The notes: a model not told the origin generated them from the letters alone. 64,000 nt of DNA from Epiperipatus broadwayi (GCA_028023455.1 JAQFVV010012497.1:370001-434000); one strand, 5' to 3'; counted from the stretch's first letter, positions 45,794 through 58,347 are shown. Translations and numbers: made by a program.

Positions 45794-47450
45794 TGTAACC
45801 GTCCACATTTCCTTAGGGAATGAGGATGGATACATCTAACTATAGTCAGACTTAGGGTCTTCAAGATGCCATGAATGTTGCGATAAAAATCTAATCCATG
45901 ATTGCATCTATTTCAAATATGATAATTTAATATTTAAACATTCTATACAGATACAACTTAGACCAGTTCATCCAATCTTCACCTCTCTTTATTATTCTGT
46001 TATACTCAGTATTTGAACTCAGGGTTAATTTTACACTTAACTCTCTTCAGGGATCAGTTGATATCTTGTAGCAATAATAGTACTTTTATATAAGTTCGAT
46101 AAATTCTCAAAATTCATCTCAACCTAGTTATTATGATGTTAAGTCAGTATGTATTCAATTTTATTTTATTATAAAAATAAAATAAATAATTTAAATAAAT
46201 CAGAGACCGCCTTAAATTTAAAATAAATTTAATAATATTTAATAACTGAAAAGAATTTATAGTTATCTTTATATAAAATTTTTAATTACAAGTATTTAAA
46301 TACATTTTTACTATATTAGTATATACATTTTAAAATTATACCTTCCCATATCCCATAGTAGATATGTATCATAGCACAAACAATATTTAATAGATTGCAA
46401 AAAATAAATAACATTTCATAATTCCAAAGATTATGATAATATTAGCTAACTAAATTTAAATTAAAAAATATAAGTCTAAATGAAGACTTTTGTAATATCA
46501 AATCCTTTTGAGGGAATTCCATTTTCTATAAGAGCTCCCATCTATGTATGGTCCCTATAGTTGAAAGAAAAGACCTTTCATCCAAGAATATTAGTCATTT
46601 ATACCGCAAAATAAATAAATAAATAAATATTTTAATAAATTAACTAACTTAATAATAAACAAGAAATATATCATGTCATAAGTGAGTGAATTCAATATGA
46701 AGAACAATAATATTTTATTTCATATTATTTAATTATTAATCTTCAATTTTGCATAAGAAGACCTAAATTTTATTAAATAAATAATATTTAATCCAATGAT
46801 TTTTCCTTTTTTTTCTAATATTTTTCAAAATGATTATTCTAAGTAAGCAGATTTTAAAGCAAAGAAATAAACTTAAATATTTATAGATTTTACAAAAATT
46901 ATATTATTAAATTTATTTATTTTCTTTCATATCCAAAATTTAAATACAATTTTATTAAATAAAGTTTTTTATTTTTCACAAATATGAACAATTTATCTTC
47001 ATTTTTTAAAATATTCCTCTCAATATCCCTTTTCTTAAATTATCTTATTAAATCTTTATTAATTTTTGTTATATATATATATTTAAGATTCAGTAGGAAG
47101 AATAATTATAATTATAGAGCAATAGATTTAATCTTATCAAATGTTTTCCATTTTTTTAACTTAAAATCTTTTAAAATAATTTATTTGATATTAAATTTTT
47201 ATTATTTTTTTCCTTTATTCAAGTTTAGAATAATATTAGATTTCTTAATTATTTATTAAAGATATTCACTTTTAAATTATTATTAATGATATTAAAGAGT
47301 TTTACTCTTTACTTGAGGATATTAGATTCTCTTCAAAGATTTTATAAACAAGGAAATTTATCTCTTCTCTATGTATTTTGAAATTTGTTTAGATTTTTGG
47401 ATCTCCAATTAGCATTATTTTTTCTTTCAATTTTTATGATATTCTTTCAT
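45794..47450 (-). repeat. Proximal (5') LTR of the gypsy provirus, uninterrupted copy
   Basis: Collinear with 35186-35742 and 38236-about 39600. The start is about 85-90 percent identical (TAACTATAGTCAGACYTAGGGTCTTCA and on). It preserves the empty site of the nested element near 46320. From about 46700 the match frays: many bases other than T are missing relative to the distal copy, and by 47450 the alignment is lost in T runs. The true end was not found. Confidence 0.7.
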
Positions 47451-49330
47451 ATAATCATTTTTTTTTTTTTTTTTTGAATTTTTTTTTTTTTTTGTACTGA
47501 TTTTTTATATTTTTTTTTTATCTTTTTTTATTTTTTTATTAATTTTTTTTTTTGTTTTTTTAGTAGAAGTTTTTTTTTATAATTTTTTGTTTTTTTAGTA
47601 TACCTTTTTTATTAAATTCAATTCAAAAGAAACTATTTTTTTTTTTTTTTTCTAATTTTTTTTTTTCCTTTCTCCAGAAATTTTTTTTCAGATTTTTATT
47701 TTGGATCCTTTCAATTTTTTTTTTTTTTTCTTCAAAATATTTTTTCTCTTGAATATTTTTAAATTTTTTTTTTTCGAAAAATTGATATATTTTTTTCAGT
47801 ATTTGTTTTGTTTTTTTATTTTTTTGAAACATAATATTTTAAAATTCATTTTATTTAAAGATAAAAATTATTTTTTTTTATTTTTGTTTCTTTCTCATAC
47901 TAAACTCAGTAATCGTATTCCTAACTATGACATACGATTGAAGATTTTATTAAAATATACCAATTCTCCCACTTTTTTATTTTTTATTTTTCTTGAAAAA
48001 AAATAAATATCCCTTTTTTTTTTCAAACTAGACTTTCCATTTCTACAAACAAATACTTCCTCTATTTTTCATATGTTGTTCCCATGATAATTTTTCTTTT
48101 ATCTTTAAAAACTTTTTTCAAGACTGAATTTTTCTTATTAATTTATAATTTTTATCTTGTCATTCTTCACTTTTTTTTTTTCCCTGTTTCCATATTTTTT
48201 TTACAACCCCTTTTTAATTAGCCAAACCCTGTAATGAAATATTTTCCTTCAATGAAAAAAAGAACAATTCCCATCGGAATTTCACACATTGGCACTCGAA
48301 CTGTGACGCTGGGAAATTTTTTTGATGAAATATTTATTAAAAGGAGATATATCACTTTCTTGCAGAAAAAATTTGAAGAAATTTTTTTTCGAGCGCCCTC
48401 TTTATATATAAAAACATAAGAAAAGAAAAAAGAATAACTGCAATTATATAAAAAAAAAACAAAAAAATGCTTTTCAAATTTTTTAATAAAATTCTTTAAT
48501 TTTTTATTTGCCTCCACCATTTTTATTTAATACTTAAATTCTTGAGATGACCAATAGATATCTTTGTTTTTTCCGAACAAACCCTATAGTAAAAAAACAA
48601 GGAGAATTATTTTTATATACAAATTGTAATAAAAACATATAAAATTCTAAAAAATTTTTTTTTCAGGTTTTGTTTTTTATTAAATTTCATATTTGTTTTT
48701 TTTAGGGATATTATTATTTTGAAAAAAAAAAACAACAAATTTTCCATATATTTAAATTTTAAAATATAGAGTATGGTTTTTATATTTTAAAAATATTTAA
48801 AATATTAAATTTTAATTAATATTTTCTATATTTTCTTTTCACATTTTTTCTACTTCTTCCACTTCTCTCCTTTTTTTCATTTTTTTTTTTTTTTATTTTT
48901 TCATTTTTTTTTTAAAAGAATTTAATTATATTTGAAATATTTTCCCATTTTACCTAAATAATTATAATTAAAATTTGAAAAAAATAAAAAAAAAGAAATC
49001 ATTTCACCACACTAACCCTAAACACAAAATAAAAAATAAAATATATATATTTTGAAGAAAAATTTCAATTATTTTTTTAATTCATTAAATATATTTAGAA
49101 CACTCACCCCAACACAATTTCATATTTACATAGGGAGGAAGAAAAAAACAACACCCAAAAAAAATAAATAATAATTAATTTATTAAATTTTTTTTTTTAT
49201 AAAATAAAAAAATTTTATTTGTTTTAACTTTTTTATTCTAATCATAATAAATTTTTTTAGAAAAAAAAAAAAAATATTATTTTTTTTTTTATAGAAAAAA
49301 TACCTTTTCTTTTTTATAGAATAAAATTCC
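47450..49330. repeat. T-homopolymer-rich low-complexity block
   Basis: Nearly 1.9 kb in which runs of 8-14 T (later also A) are joined by short non-T words. No gene is credible here; frames full of Phe or Lys (for example 47701-48006 and its antisense) follow from the base composition. A more ordinary island lies at 48220-48420 (CATTGGCACTCGAACTGTGACG). It may be real satellite-like DNA or a poorly polished long-read consensus. Confidence 0.8.
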
Positions 49331-49349
49331 CTTCAAACAAATTCTCAAA

Positions 49350-50060
49350 AACCCCAAAACAATTACAATTGAAATAATTATCAATCAAATCGAAAATGTC
49401 TTGGCCTTTGTTGTTAGGAGTGGTCGACAAAGTAAAAACTGTTCTATGATTTCTTCTTTGCAAACAAATCTATTGAATAGTAAAAGTTGGGCTTTACCAC
49501 TATTTTCGGGAGATCAATCCAACTGAATTGCAAACATATTTACTTCTTTGAGATGAGATATTTGAAATTTTATTTTTTTTTAGATAAATTCTTAATGTGT
49601 CTAGAAATTATCTGGGAGCAGATTTTTTTAAAGTTTCCTTTTTGTATTCTTCTTCAAACATTGTTTTTATAATTGCATAGCAGGCTGGTAAAATAATGGA
49701 TTTTGCAATTGTATGAGATTTCATTTTCCTAGTTATAATTTTTGCAACTCACTTCTTGTATTTTATATGATATCATTGCATAATCAGTTCATATTTTTAC
49801 CTGTTCAGTGTTACTGCATGAAAGTCATCTAAAATAGTCCACTGGCCTTTCAGAGAAGTAGGATTGTCTGGATTGGAAATCTCTCATTTTCTAGGAAACC
49901 ACTGCTTCTTGTGCTAATGTTTTACTACAAATTATGCATGTGGGACATGGGGCATTTTCTTTACTACATGTGAAACCAAAGGATAAATAATTTGTATTAT
50001 ACAATGGAGTCGCAAACTTTGCTATATCTAATTGTATGACTTCCATAGTATGCTATCCAA
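49350..50060 (-). pseudogene. hAT transposase relic (ZBED/SCAND3-like)
   Basis: The minus strand gives a collinear but frame-broken match to the N-terminal half of the ZBED5/SCAND3 group of hAT-derived proteins. 'YLSFGFTCSKENAPCPTCIIC' is the BED-like zinc site. 'ERPVDYFR' follows, then 'HTIAKSIILPACYAIIKTMF', an 'IYLKKNKIS' segment after a degenerate 'NNTVSRRI', 'FAIQLD' (DDE first Asp region) and 'LLFNRFVCKEEIIEQFL'. At least four frame changes or stops are needed. The C-terminal half would fall in the T-rich block and is not visible. Confidence 0.7.
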
Positions 50061-50742
50061 AGAAAAATGTAAATAAACAATAGGCTTATAGCTGTTTTTT
50101 ATCTTGGAGAGCTGTACACGATTATATATATATTAATAAAATTTCTTCAAATTATTTTTAAAGAATGTATATTTTATTTTATTTTTATTTTTTCTGAATT
50201 TGATATACACTATTCTGCATAATAACGTATTTTCTAAATGAAATGCTAAAAGTTTTAAAATTTTTTAGAATTTACTAAAAGATGATATTGACATAAAACA
50301 TCAAACTTGCTATTTTAAAAGTAAAAATATGGTGGTTTTTTTTTTGCCTTTTTCTTATTGTTTCAACGAATACGAGAATTCAAAATATATATAAATATTT
50401 ACCTTAATATATTATTATTAATTATATTATTTTTTAGAATTTTATTCATATTATAATAAAAAAAAGTGTCTATGATACATATATGTGTGTGTTACCAAAA
50501 TGCGGACTATTATACACTATATACGTTTGTATGTGAGGAGGATTTAGAACAAATACTGTAGTCCTCAACTCCACTGTATTAATGAATAATTATTTTTAAT
50601 TTAGTTGGTGATTTTTTAATTAAAAATTTGCCCACATTAATTTATTGCTGTGTAATAGAAATAAAAAATGCCAAATAAATAATTAGTAAACCGACAAATC
50701 ATTATTTTGTTTTCCTGAAGGTTTATGATGATGGTATTTTAG
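50061..50742. other. AT-rich non-coding stretch
   Basis: No feature recognised beyond simple A/T runs. Confidence 0.4.
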
Positions 50743-51202
50743 TTGCATTTATATATTGGACTATTTTTATTATGTTATATTAAGTATTGAATGTCTTTAG
50801 AAAAATTTAGCTTTTATTTAAATTTTCAAATTACATTCAACTGTAAATAATAGCACACAGGTTACTATATGTACAACATTTGCAGAGACATTCTTTCCTC
50901 TTCAAGTGTTGCTAGCCTGATCAGTAACAATATTATCATGCGAATCGAACCTGGATTCCTAGATTTTTGAATATTGGCAGGATATCTTAATTGGTTAGAG
51001 TCTTACCTTAAAATTCAATATTCAAGAATCTAAGAGTCCAGGTTCGATTCCAATACTAAGTATCACTGATCAAGCCAGCAACACCTGAAGAAGAGAGTGA
51101 AATAATACCTTTCAAATAGTGCCATTACTAACAGTTGAATGTAATTTGAAAACTTACTTGATATTAAATGATGGAAATAGTCCAATATATAAATAGAAGT
51201 GG
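50743..51202. repeat. Inverted pair of tRNA-derived SINE units
   Basis: The arms, about 50743-50976 and 51016-51202, are inverted. The innermost 36 bp pair as CGAATCGAACCTGGATTCCT against its complement, and similarity continues through TGTTGCTRGCYTGATCAGT and TTTTCAAATTACATTCAACTG to TTTATATATTGGACTATTT. The loop of 39 bp carries the D-arm part of a tRNA-like head. Each arm holds a box-B-like motif, so two SINE copies lie head to head, one 5'-truncated, or a hairpin SINE has formed. Confidence 0.7.
50975..51060 (+). repeat. tRNA-like SINE head (boxes A and B)
   Basis: TATCTTAATTGGTTAGAG matches a tRNA D-arm with box A, and GGTTCGATTCC at 51041-51051 matches box B; spacing about 45 bp. The anticodon arm is not a proper stem, so this is a SINE promoter and not a tRNA gene. 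Confidence 0.65.
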
Positions 51203-54180
51203 TCTTACCTTTTAAAAAGAAATAGAAATATTAATTAAACATATTTGGAAAATTTTCAAAACAAGAATTTCCAAGATAATTGTGGCTAGATACTTTATTA
51301 TTTTAAATCATGACACATTTAGTACAAGCTACCTGTCTTTTTGCTTTGTTCACAATAAGTCATAATTGCTTATGTAATCCTTCATAACATAGTTTCATTC
51401 ACTTTGGAAAGTTTTAACATATATCTGTGTTCATCAACAAGACCTTGTCAAATGATAGATTTATCGATAAATCGCATGATCTCATTTAATTAATGATTTT
51501 AAAAATTTTAATGAAATACCTATGATCCTCTTATGGCACAATTTAAGTTTGTTAGAAAATAATAATACATAGTTTGTATTAAATCTCATTTTTTAAATAT
51601 AGAATTGATATTAAAATTGTTTATATATACACGTTTATATATATATGCATTTACGTTTTGCAACTAATGGTTATGGAATGGTTTGAGTTGTAAAATCTGA
51701 GTTGAACTTTGATGTATTTTGGTGAATAATCATTAAATTGTTCTTAGCTTTTATTATTAATTCTATCTTTCTATTCCTTTTTTGTATGTCTTGTGAAACA
51801 AGTAATCAAGAATTTACTATAATTTTAAATAAATACTTGTTTATCGTATCAGTCCACTTTTTATAAGTATTAAATTCTCTATGATTCATATTTTTTTCCT
51901 AGATATTACTTATGCATGAAACAAATTTTTATTTCTATCCATCTCATCTTAGTTTTTTTATATAAAGTTTTATACCTATCTTTTTACATATCTCTAAATC
52001 AAATTTTTATTATTATTTATCTTTTCTAATTACTTTATATTAGCTAGTACATGATCAAAATTGTATTTCAAATTCAGCTCAAACTTGTGAAGGTCCCCCT
52101 CATTTACTTTAACTCAAATTCAGTTTTGATTTATTTATTTTTGTCTTTTTTATAATAACATTTTATTTTCATTCTTCACTTTATCAATTTTTAAATAACA
52201 CAATTTTTCACTAAACTCATCTATATCACTATGTAAGCATTTTCAAACATCTCTCATTCCACTTTTTCATATTCTTCCTATTTCCAGTATCTAAGTATCC
52301 TTATCTCAAACATCCATTTTTTTTTCATCCAATTTCAATCTAACTCTTATATATTCTTTACAATTTTTTTCTAAAATATTTTCAATAATAATATCCATAT
52401 CACTTTTTTTTAAAAAATCATTATATCTTGTTATCTTCTATTTATATTTCTGAAGACGTGATACTTTTTTATTTCTCAAATTTGCTATTACTGCTAATAA
52501 ATTAATTTTTTTTTCCTATAAAAATCTTCCATTTTCTCTATTTGTTCATGTCTCTTCCTTTGTATATATATATGAAATCAATTTTTATATTATTATCTTT
52601 GATTCTTTCTTTAAAGGTTTTTTTCATATAATTATTATTGGGCATCATCATAAAAAGTAATTGCTGTCTTTGCATCATCTATTACTATTTTTTTTTCTTT
52701 TCTTTTTTTAATCTTATTATCTTCATTATAGATATAATAATTGTTTTCAATTTTATCTCCAACATTACATTTTTGTTCATATATATTCCATCTCCATTTT
52801 TTTAATTTAATGAATAATAAAATTTATTATAAATTAATTTCTGCCTTTCTCTAATAAGTTTAACTTTTCACTTTTAAATAAATTCTCAATTAACACATGT
52901 TACTCATGTAAAAAATTAATACCATTTTAATTCTATCAAATGTAGATTTTTAAAAAAAAAATCAAATTCAAGATTCTCTGATCCATTACATCTATTAAAA
53001 AAAACCTCTTCATCATTGCATTTTTTGTATTATCAGCCTTTAAATCTATTTATTTTTTATATTAATGACAGCAATATTTTCTTTCCATTCAATATCAATA
53101 TAAAAGGCAAAAAACAGTTTTTGTATATTCACTTAATTTATACTTATTTTTCTGTAAATTCATTGTTTCTATCCTTTTTATTATATCCACATTCTAATAA
53201 TAGATAGATAATATTTTACACGTCTTCTTTAGATAGTTATACCCTCTTCCACCTAACACAATTTTTCCACTTATAAATGGTTTTTTTGGTGTTGTTGTTG
53301 TGAATACCTCTATACAAGTTATAAAAATTAGGTTGTTTTCCTTTCTATTATAAAATATTTTACTCTTGATAATCTGCTACTTATTTATATATATCAAATC
53401 TTTTTCATTTTTAGTATCTGCTCTCCTTAACTAATTTTGTTATTCTCTATGAAGTGCCATTTACTAAACATTTTGGATTTTTTTTTTTTTTTTTTTGGTG
53501 TTCCTCATGTAAACAAACAGATGTCAGTGGCATTTCTCCTAGATTTTCTTTATGTATTGTTCACGTAAGTCTTTTTATTTCTTTTTGAATTCTCTCAAGA
53601 ATATCTAATATTCTTTTATAAGTAAGAAAATTCATCATTTCCATCTAAAGCTGGATCTATAATTATCTTCTATATAATTTTTGCTGCAATTCCTATTATA
53701 TAAAAATAGAACTAATTTCTTTATCATTTTTTTTTTCATTATTTACCACTTTTAATCTTCCAATCATCCATATAAGTTTTTTAATTACTTAAAGTGATTT
53801 TTAAAATATTCATTTATCTTCCCTTTTTTTTTTTTAAAAAAAAAAAATCTCTTTTTTGTAGACTAAATTTAATCGCTCTCTCTCTCCTTTAGCCATCTTG
53901 GTATAAATCTCCAAAAGTGTTTGTTTTCCCTATTTTTTGCAGACAAATATATCAGAAAAAAAAAAAAACACTGATAAAACATATAATTTATTATCATTTA
54001 TTAAAAGTACATCTGGTTTCTATTACTTTTATATTTTTTAAAAATATGATAAATACAATGTAAAGATATATATAGAATACTTATCGTAATCATCTAATAT
54101 CACTTATAATTCTGATTTTATGTCTTCTTACTGATAAGTATAGTACTTAAAATTATTTTCTAATAAGATAGATTAATGCA
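51203..54180. other. AT-rich, G-poor stretch, unassigned
   Basis: From about 51900 the plus strand is strikingly poor in G and rich in T/C words, so the minus strand is purine-rich, as in the antisense retroelement relics elsewhere in this window. It may be an antisense LINE interior joined to the RT fragment at 54180-54480, but no motif could be read with confidence. Confidence 0.35.
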
Positions 54181-54480
54181 TAACTAAGCAATCCATAATC
54201 TTTTTTTTATTCTATCCTAAGTCTTAATATCTGTAAAAGCTACATATAAAATATTTGCCTACTTTTTTACTAGTGCTACTAATTCTTTACTAGTGATTGA
54301 TAGTTTCTTCTGTTATTTAATTTTTTTTAAAATTGTTATATAACAGATTCTTTTAGACTATTAAAGTTACCAAAATTGATTTATAATGTCTTTGCTTTCT
54401 ATGATTTTTACTCTATTTTTAAATAATAAACATCTCTGGCTTTTTTCCAACTATTTGGAACAGTTCCAATAAAACTTTTA
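54180..54480 (-). pseudogene. Antisense LINE reverse-transcriptase remnant
   Basis: On the minus strand 'GTVPNSWKKARD' (54430-54465) matches the 'G.VP..WK.A.V' step before RT motif 1. About 200 bp later 'YVAFTDIKT.DRIKKRLWI' (54185-54245) matches the motif-A 'VAFVDLEKAFDRVPR..LW' of LINEs with that wording. Frames are interrupted between the blocks. It is a different family from the RTE copies here, whose wording is 'VPEDWKNAV' and 'FVDYEKAFD'. Confidence 0.5.
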
Positions 54481-54498
54481 ATTATAATGAATAAGATT

Positions 54499-54780
54499 TC
54501 TGTAGTGTAATTTTTACTACACCACTTACACAAGATAAGGGACAACTGATTTCTATTAACTTTTAACACCTTGAGGAGGGATAATCATAAACGTGTGACC
54601 AAAGATGTGAAAAATATCTATGATCCCCAAGATGCACAGTTCATGCTGAACTAGCATTTATCAGTTGGCGCAGAATACAATCTCATACACATATCTTTAT
54701 CATTGTTCAGTATATATATAGATAGCAAATTACTACAATTTATTTAATAAATATCAAACACGCTGCCAAATGAAAAATAT
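54499..54780 (+). repeat. Foldback-family relic, copy 1
   Basis: TACTACACCACTTACACAAG, TTTTAACACCTTGAGG, CTATGATCCCCAAGATGCAC, TTCATGCTGAACTAGCATTTATCAG and the following 100 bp match in order both copy 2 and the arm of the foldback at 41379-42113 (TTTCATGCTAAACCAGC...ATCAGTTGG...CATATATGCTAT). Confidence 0.65.
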
Positions 54781-54835
54781 GTTAATAATTTTTATTCCTC
54801 ATTTATCAGTTTAAAGATTATCTAATAATGAATAA

Positions 54836-54977
54836 TATTTTTGTAATGTAATTTTCACTACACCACTCTCACACAAGATAGGGACTGGTTTACATTCCCT
54901 TTTAACACCTTGTGGTATATGTCCAAAGACATGTGAAAAAGATCTATGATCCCCGAGATGTACATTTCATGCTAAAT
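54836..54977 (+). repeat. Foldback-family relic, copy 2
   Basis: Shares ACTACACCACTCTCACACAA, GGGACTGGTTTACAT, TTTTAACACCTTGTGG and CTATGATCCCCGAGATG with copy 1. It lies 170 bp downstream in the same orientation, so the pair may derive from one duplication. Confidence 0.65.
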
Positions 54978-55086
54978 CATTTTTTATATATTTTTAAGAA
55001 ATATGAATCAGCAAAACTTATCCATCAGAATGAAGGATAGAAAACTGTAAAACAGTTGAATTATCGTGAAATCAATATTGTAATTT

Positions 55087-57730
55087 TTGAATCTAAAACT
55101 GTTTAAATTTTTTTATTTTAAGATGGTTTCTAGTATTTATAATTGCAAATCTTTAGGAAAAGAAAAAAAATTGTTTAAATTTAACTCAGCAGAGCTTAAA
55201 ACGAAGCCAGTTGACTTAGAACTAATGGATAATACACAACAAGTCATTTGTAGTCCGGAGACGCCAAAAGTAGAAACAGTATTGAAAGTTTTGATAAATA
55301 AGGGCATTATTACATCCATAGATGAATCCACCTGGGCTACTCCTATAGTAGCAGTATTGAATTCCAAGGAAATGTGAGAATATGTGGTTATTACCGTGAA
55401 TAAAAATATTAACAAAGGTGTTTATTCCATACCCATTGTAAGAGAAGTATTAATATCTCTGCAGAAAACTAAGTACTGTGTAAATTAGATTTGAAATTGG
55501 TATTCCACCAAATTCTGGTTACAATTGATGATAAATATATATAAGGAGCTATTCAAGTTTAACAAATTATCATATGGACAACAATAGCACTGAAAATAGA
55601 AAATTTGCTAAGAAGTGTAGAAGCAATTATACCATACTTAGACAATATTTTTATGGTTGCTGAAAATGAAACACAATTAAAGAAAAGAGTATGTGCGGTC
55701 TGTGAGAAGATGAATAAGCTTGGTGCTAGACTGTATGCAGAAAAACATATATGGTTGATAAGAGAAATTAAATTTTGGAGGCATATTATTACAGAGAATA
55801 GAAAATATCCCAACCCAGAGAATGTGACGGCCTTAAAATAATGCCCCAAAGTCAACAAATGTAAAGCAATTACAAGCTTAGTCAGTTTTTTGGAAATATT
55901 TTTAAAATGAAAATCACATGTAGCAGCATCTCTTTATGAACTCCTAAAGAAAAATCAAAGATGGATATGGCGAGAGCAACAAGATGTCTCTTTTAAAAAA
56001 AGTCAAGGAACTGTTATCATTGGAAAACTTACTAGCCCACTTTTGTGAACAACAAGAAGTGTTAATAACAACAGACACATCTGAATTTGGTGTTGTTGCG
56101 TAATATCACATAGTGCCTATGATGATGAACATTCCATTGCTTATGCCTCTAGAACATTGTATATGGCTGAGAAAAACTAGCCAATTAGACAAGGAAACTT
56201 TAGCAATTGACTTCACTATAAAAAAAGTTTCACTAATATGTTTATGGGCAGTCATTTAAAATTTATACCAATCATAGGCCACTATTGGAAATTTTCAATA
56301 AGAATAAGAAAACTCGTTCATGCCAGTCAACGGATGCTAAAATGGATGAATCCTCTATTATATAGGCCGAGAATGCAAATAAAACATGCAAATGCCCTCT
56401 CCAGAGCTCTAGATAAAAGCATGTGCAAGTCATGTGATAGTGAAATAAACTATTAGATGTGTTGAAATCCAAAATAGTTCATAGTAAAATTATTGCAGAT
56501 TTGACTAAAATGAATAAAGACTATAAGTTGATAATAAATTGGATAAAATATGGATAGCCAAAGAAATGATCAAACAATTAGCACTGGTAATTTGGAATGC
56601 TCAAGAAAGTTTGTGACATGTCAAGAATGTACATTAATAACAAACCGTGTAATAATTCCACCCTGAGGGGAGGAAAAATGTTTTACAAGTATTACACAAA
56701 AGACATCCAAATTAATAAGAATAAAGGAATTAATGCATTCATATGTTTGGTGGACAGAATTAAACAGTGATATTGATCAGACTGTCAAAATATCAAGCTT
56801 TCCAATAAATAGCGAGCTTGCTGGCTAAAAAATTCCAATCTTTGCCTGAAGCTACAAGAGGCTAGGAAAGATTTCATTTAGACCATGCTGGGTCGGTCTG
56901 TGGATATTTTTTTTAATAGTCGTAGATGCATATTCAAAATGGGATAGAATATTATTTGTAAGGATACTAGTACAGAGACTGATAAAAATCTTAAACTGTT
57001 TTTCATTTACGGATATCCTGAAACAACTATAATAGACAATGGTATGGAATTCAGCTCAGAGAAATTGAAGGATTTCCTTATTCCAAAGGAGATATAGCAT
57101 GTATTTAGGCCACCATATCACCTTCAATCAATTGGTATTGCAGAAAAGACACTCCAACAGTTGGAAAAGTACTCTAAATAAAAGCGGAGTATGCTGATAT
57201 TCACAAAGTGCTTTAAAAGAAATGTTTTACCACACTTCATACCTAGTTCTGTTACAAGAAAAACACTCACAGAATTACTAATGAAGAGCCTCATAAGGAT
57301 ATATTTGTCTGTTTTAATGCCAGATAAAGTAAAAAGGAAAAATGTAACTTTAAAAAAATGTCAAACTTAAAATAAAACAGACAGATTGGATAAAAGATAT
57401 GCTGAAGAAAAATGTTATTGGGAAAGATAAGTAAAGTGGTGTCTGCACAAATACAAGGGATAAGGTTAGAAGATGATGGAGTTTTGAGACATAAATCTTG
57501 TAAGAGAACATCCAATTGAAATGCTAAAAGACCTATTACTCTGATTATGGATAAAGATATTAAAGCAGATATTTCTATAAATATGGAGATAGAAAATAAC
57601 TTTTCAATTCAAAATAAAGTTAGACAGTTAAATGGTAATATTTAGCTTGAAGAAGAGGAGAATACAAAAGAGAAGAAAAAAGAAAAAATTATTTTACTAG
57701 GATCTGCTAGAGAGAAATGAATGCCAGAAA
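55087..57730 (+). pseudogene. Decayed Ty3/gypsy pol (RT, RNase H, integrase)
   Basis: Collinear blocks in changing frames: the RT entry 'VLKVLINKGIITSIDESTWATPIVAV' region (frame 55087-55377) and the RT palm/connection 'IPYLDNIFMVAENE...LGARLYAEKHIWLIREIKFWRHII' (55605-55841), where the usual YIDD is YLDN. RNase H follows with 'TTDTSEFGVVA' near 56065-56100 and the 'HANALSRA' linker near 56385-56410. The integrase core has 'VVDAYSKW', 'IIDNGMEF' and 'GIAEKT', which hold the D, D and E positions (56924, 57032, 57145). Stops and frame changes are numerous. Gag and LTRs were not recognised. The wording is that of K02A2.6-type gypsy elements. Non-functional. Confidence 0.85.
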
Positions 57731-57835
57731 AGTTACAAGATTATTTTTTGTAAAATAAAAAACTGTGCTTATTTCAAGTGTGAAGAGGAGATGTCATTGT
57801 ATACTGTCTAGTTACATATTTATTAATAAAGTTAT

Positions 57836-57864
57836 AAATATATATATATATATGTGTGTGTGTG
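57836..57864. repeat. (TA)n(TG)n microsatellite
   Basis: About nine TA units followed by six TG units, just after the decayed pol. Confidence 0.9.
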
Positions 57865-58347
57865 GGTACGAGTTGGACAATACAGTCAATGTTGGGTCAG
57901 TCTTGAAATCATTATTATGGAAAAAGAGAATTAAACATAACCGCAAATAACAACATTCTAATTTGCATTATAAAATCTAACAATATGTAAATTAGCAAAC
58001 TTAATAAATTGCCTGCAAAACTTTCTAAATGAAGATGAAAAAATGGAGAATGTAAAAAAAAAAGTAAAAAGAAAAGCAGACTAGTGAAACTTGAAGAATA
58101 GAGTGAAATAGGACATTGCAGTTGCAGACAAAATATAGCAGTAAAAAGAGCTCCAGTTAAATCTAATTAAATTGACTCAAGAAAGGAATGAGCAATAAGG
58201 TGCAAGATGCTTATTTAGAAATTGCTTGTCTGAAATTATGGGAATTAATGAAAACAAGCGTTGTTAGCCGAGATATGAAAAAAAAAAATTAATAAATTGT
58301 GCAATTAGTAATGAACTCTAACAAGTTATTTATTTATTTGTCTATAG

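Larger units (their letters stand above)
35186..49330 (-). mobile_element. Minus-strand Ty3/gypsy-like provirus with nested insertions (inferred)
   Basis: Two copies of one LTR lie in direct orientation: from 35186 (TGTAACGGTCCACATTCC) and from 45794 (TGTAACCGTCCACATTTCC). Between them, in minus-strand order, are a PBS-like site next to 45794, coiled-coil gag (45345 to 44582), degraded pol ending in an integrase C-terminus (43290-42860), and a polypurine tract (42691-42680) abutting a TGTAAG terminus at 42679. This order is what a gypsy element without env would show. The distal LTR contains later insertions. Most of RT/RNase H was not found, so the internal region is deleted or too decayed. 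The right-hand limit is uncertain. Confidence 0.5.

Noticed and set aside
47623-48006. Phe-rich or Lys-rich frames on both strands, resembling membrane or basic proteins.
   Set aside because: They follow directly from T/A homopolymers; no start context or family match.
50975-51060. tRNA gene.
   Set aside because: Boxes A and B are present, but the anticodon arm does not fold and the acceptor ends do not pair; a SINE head fits better.
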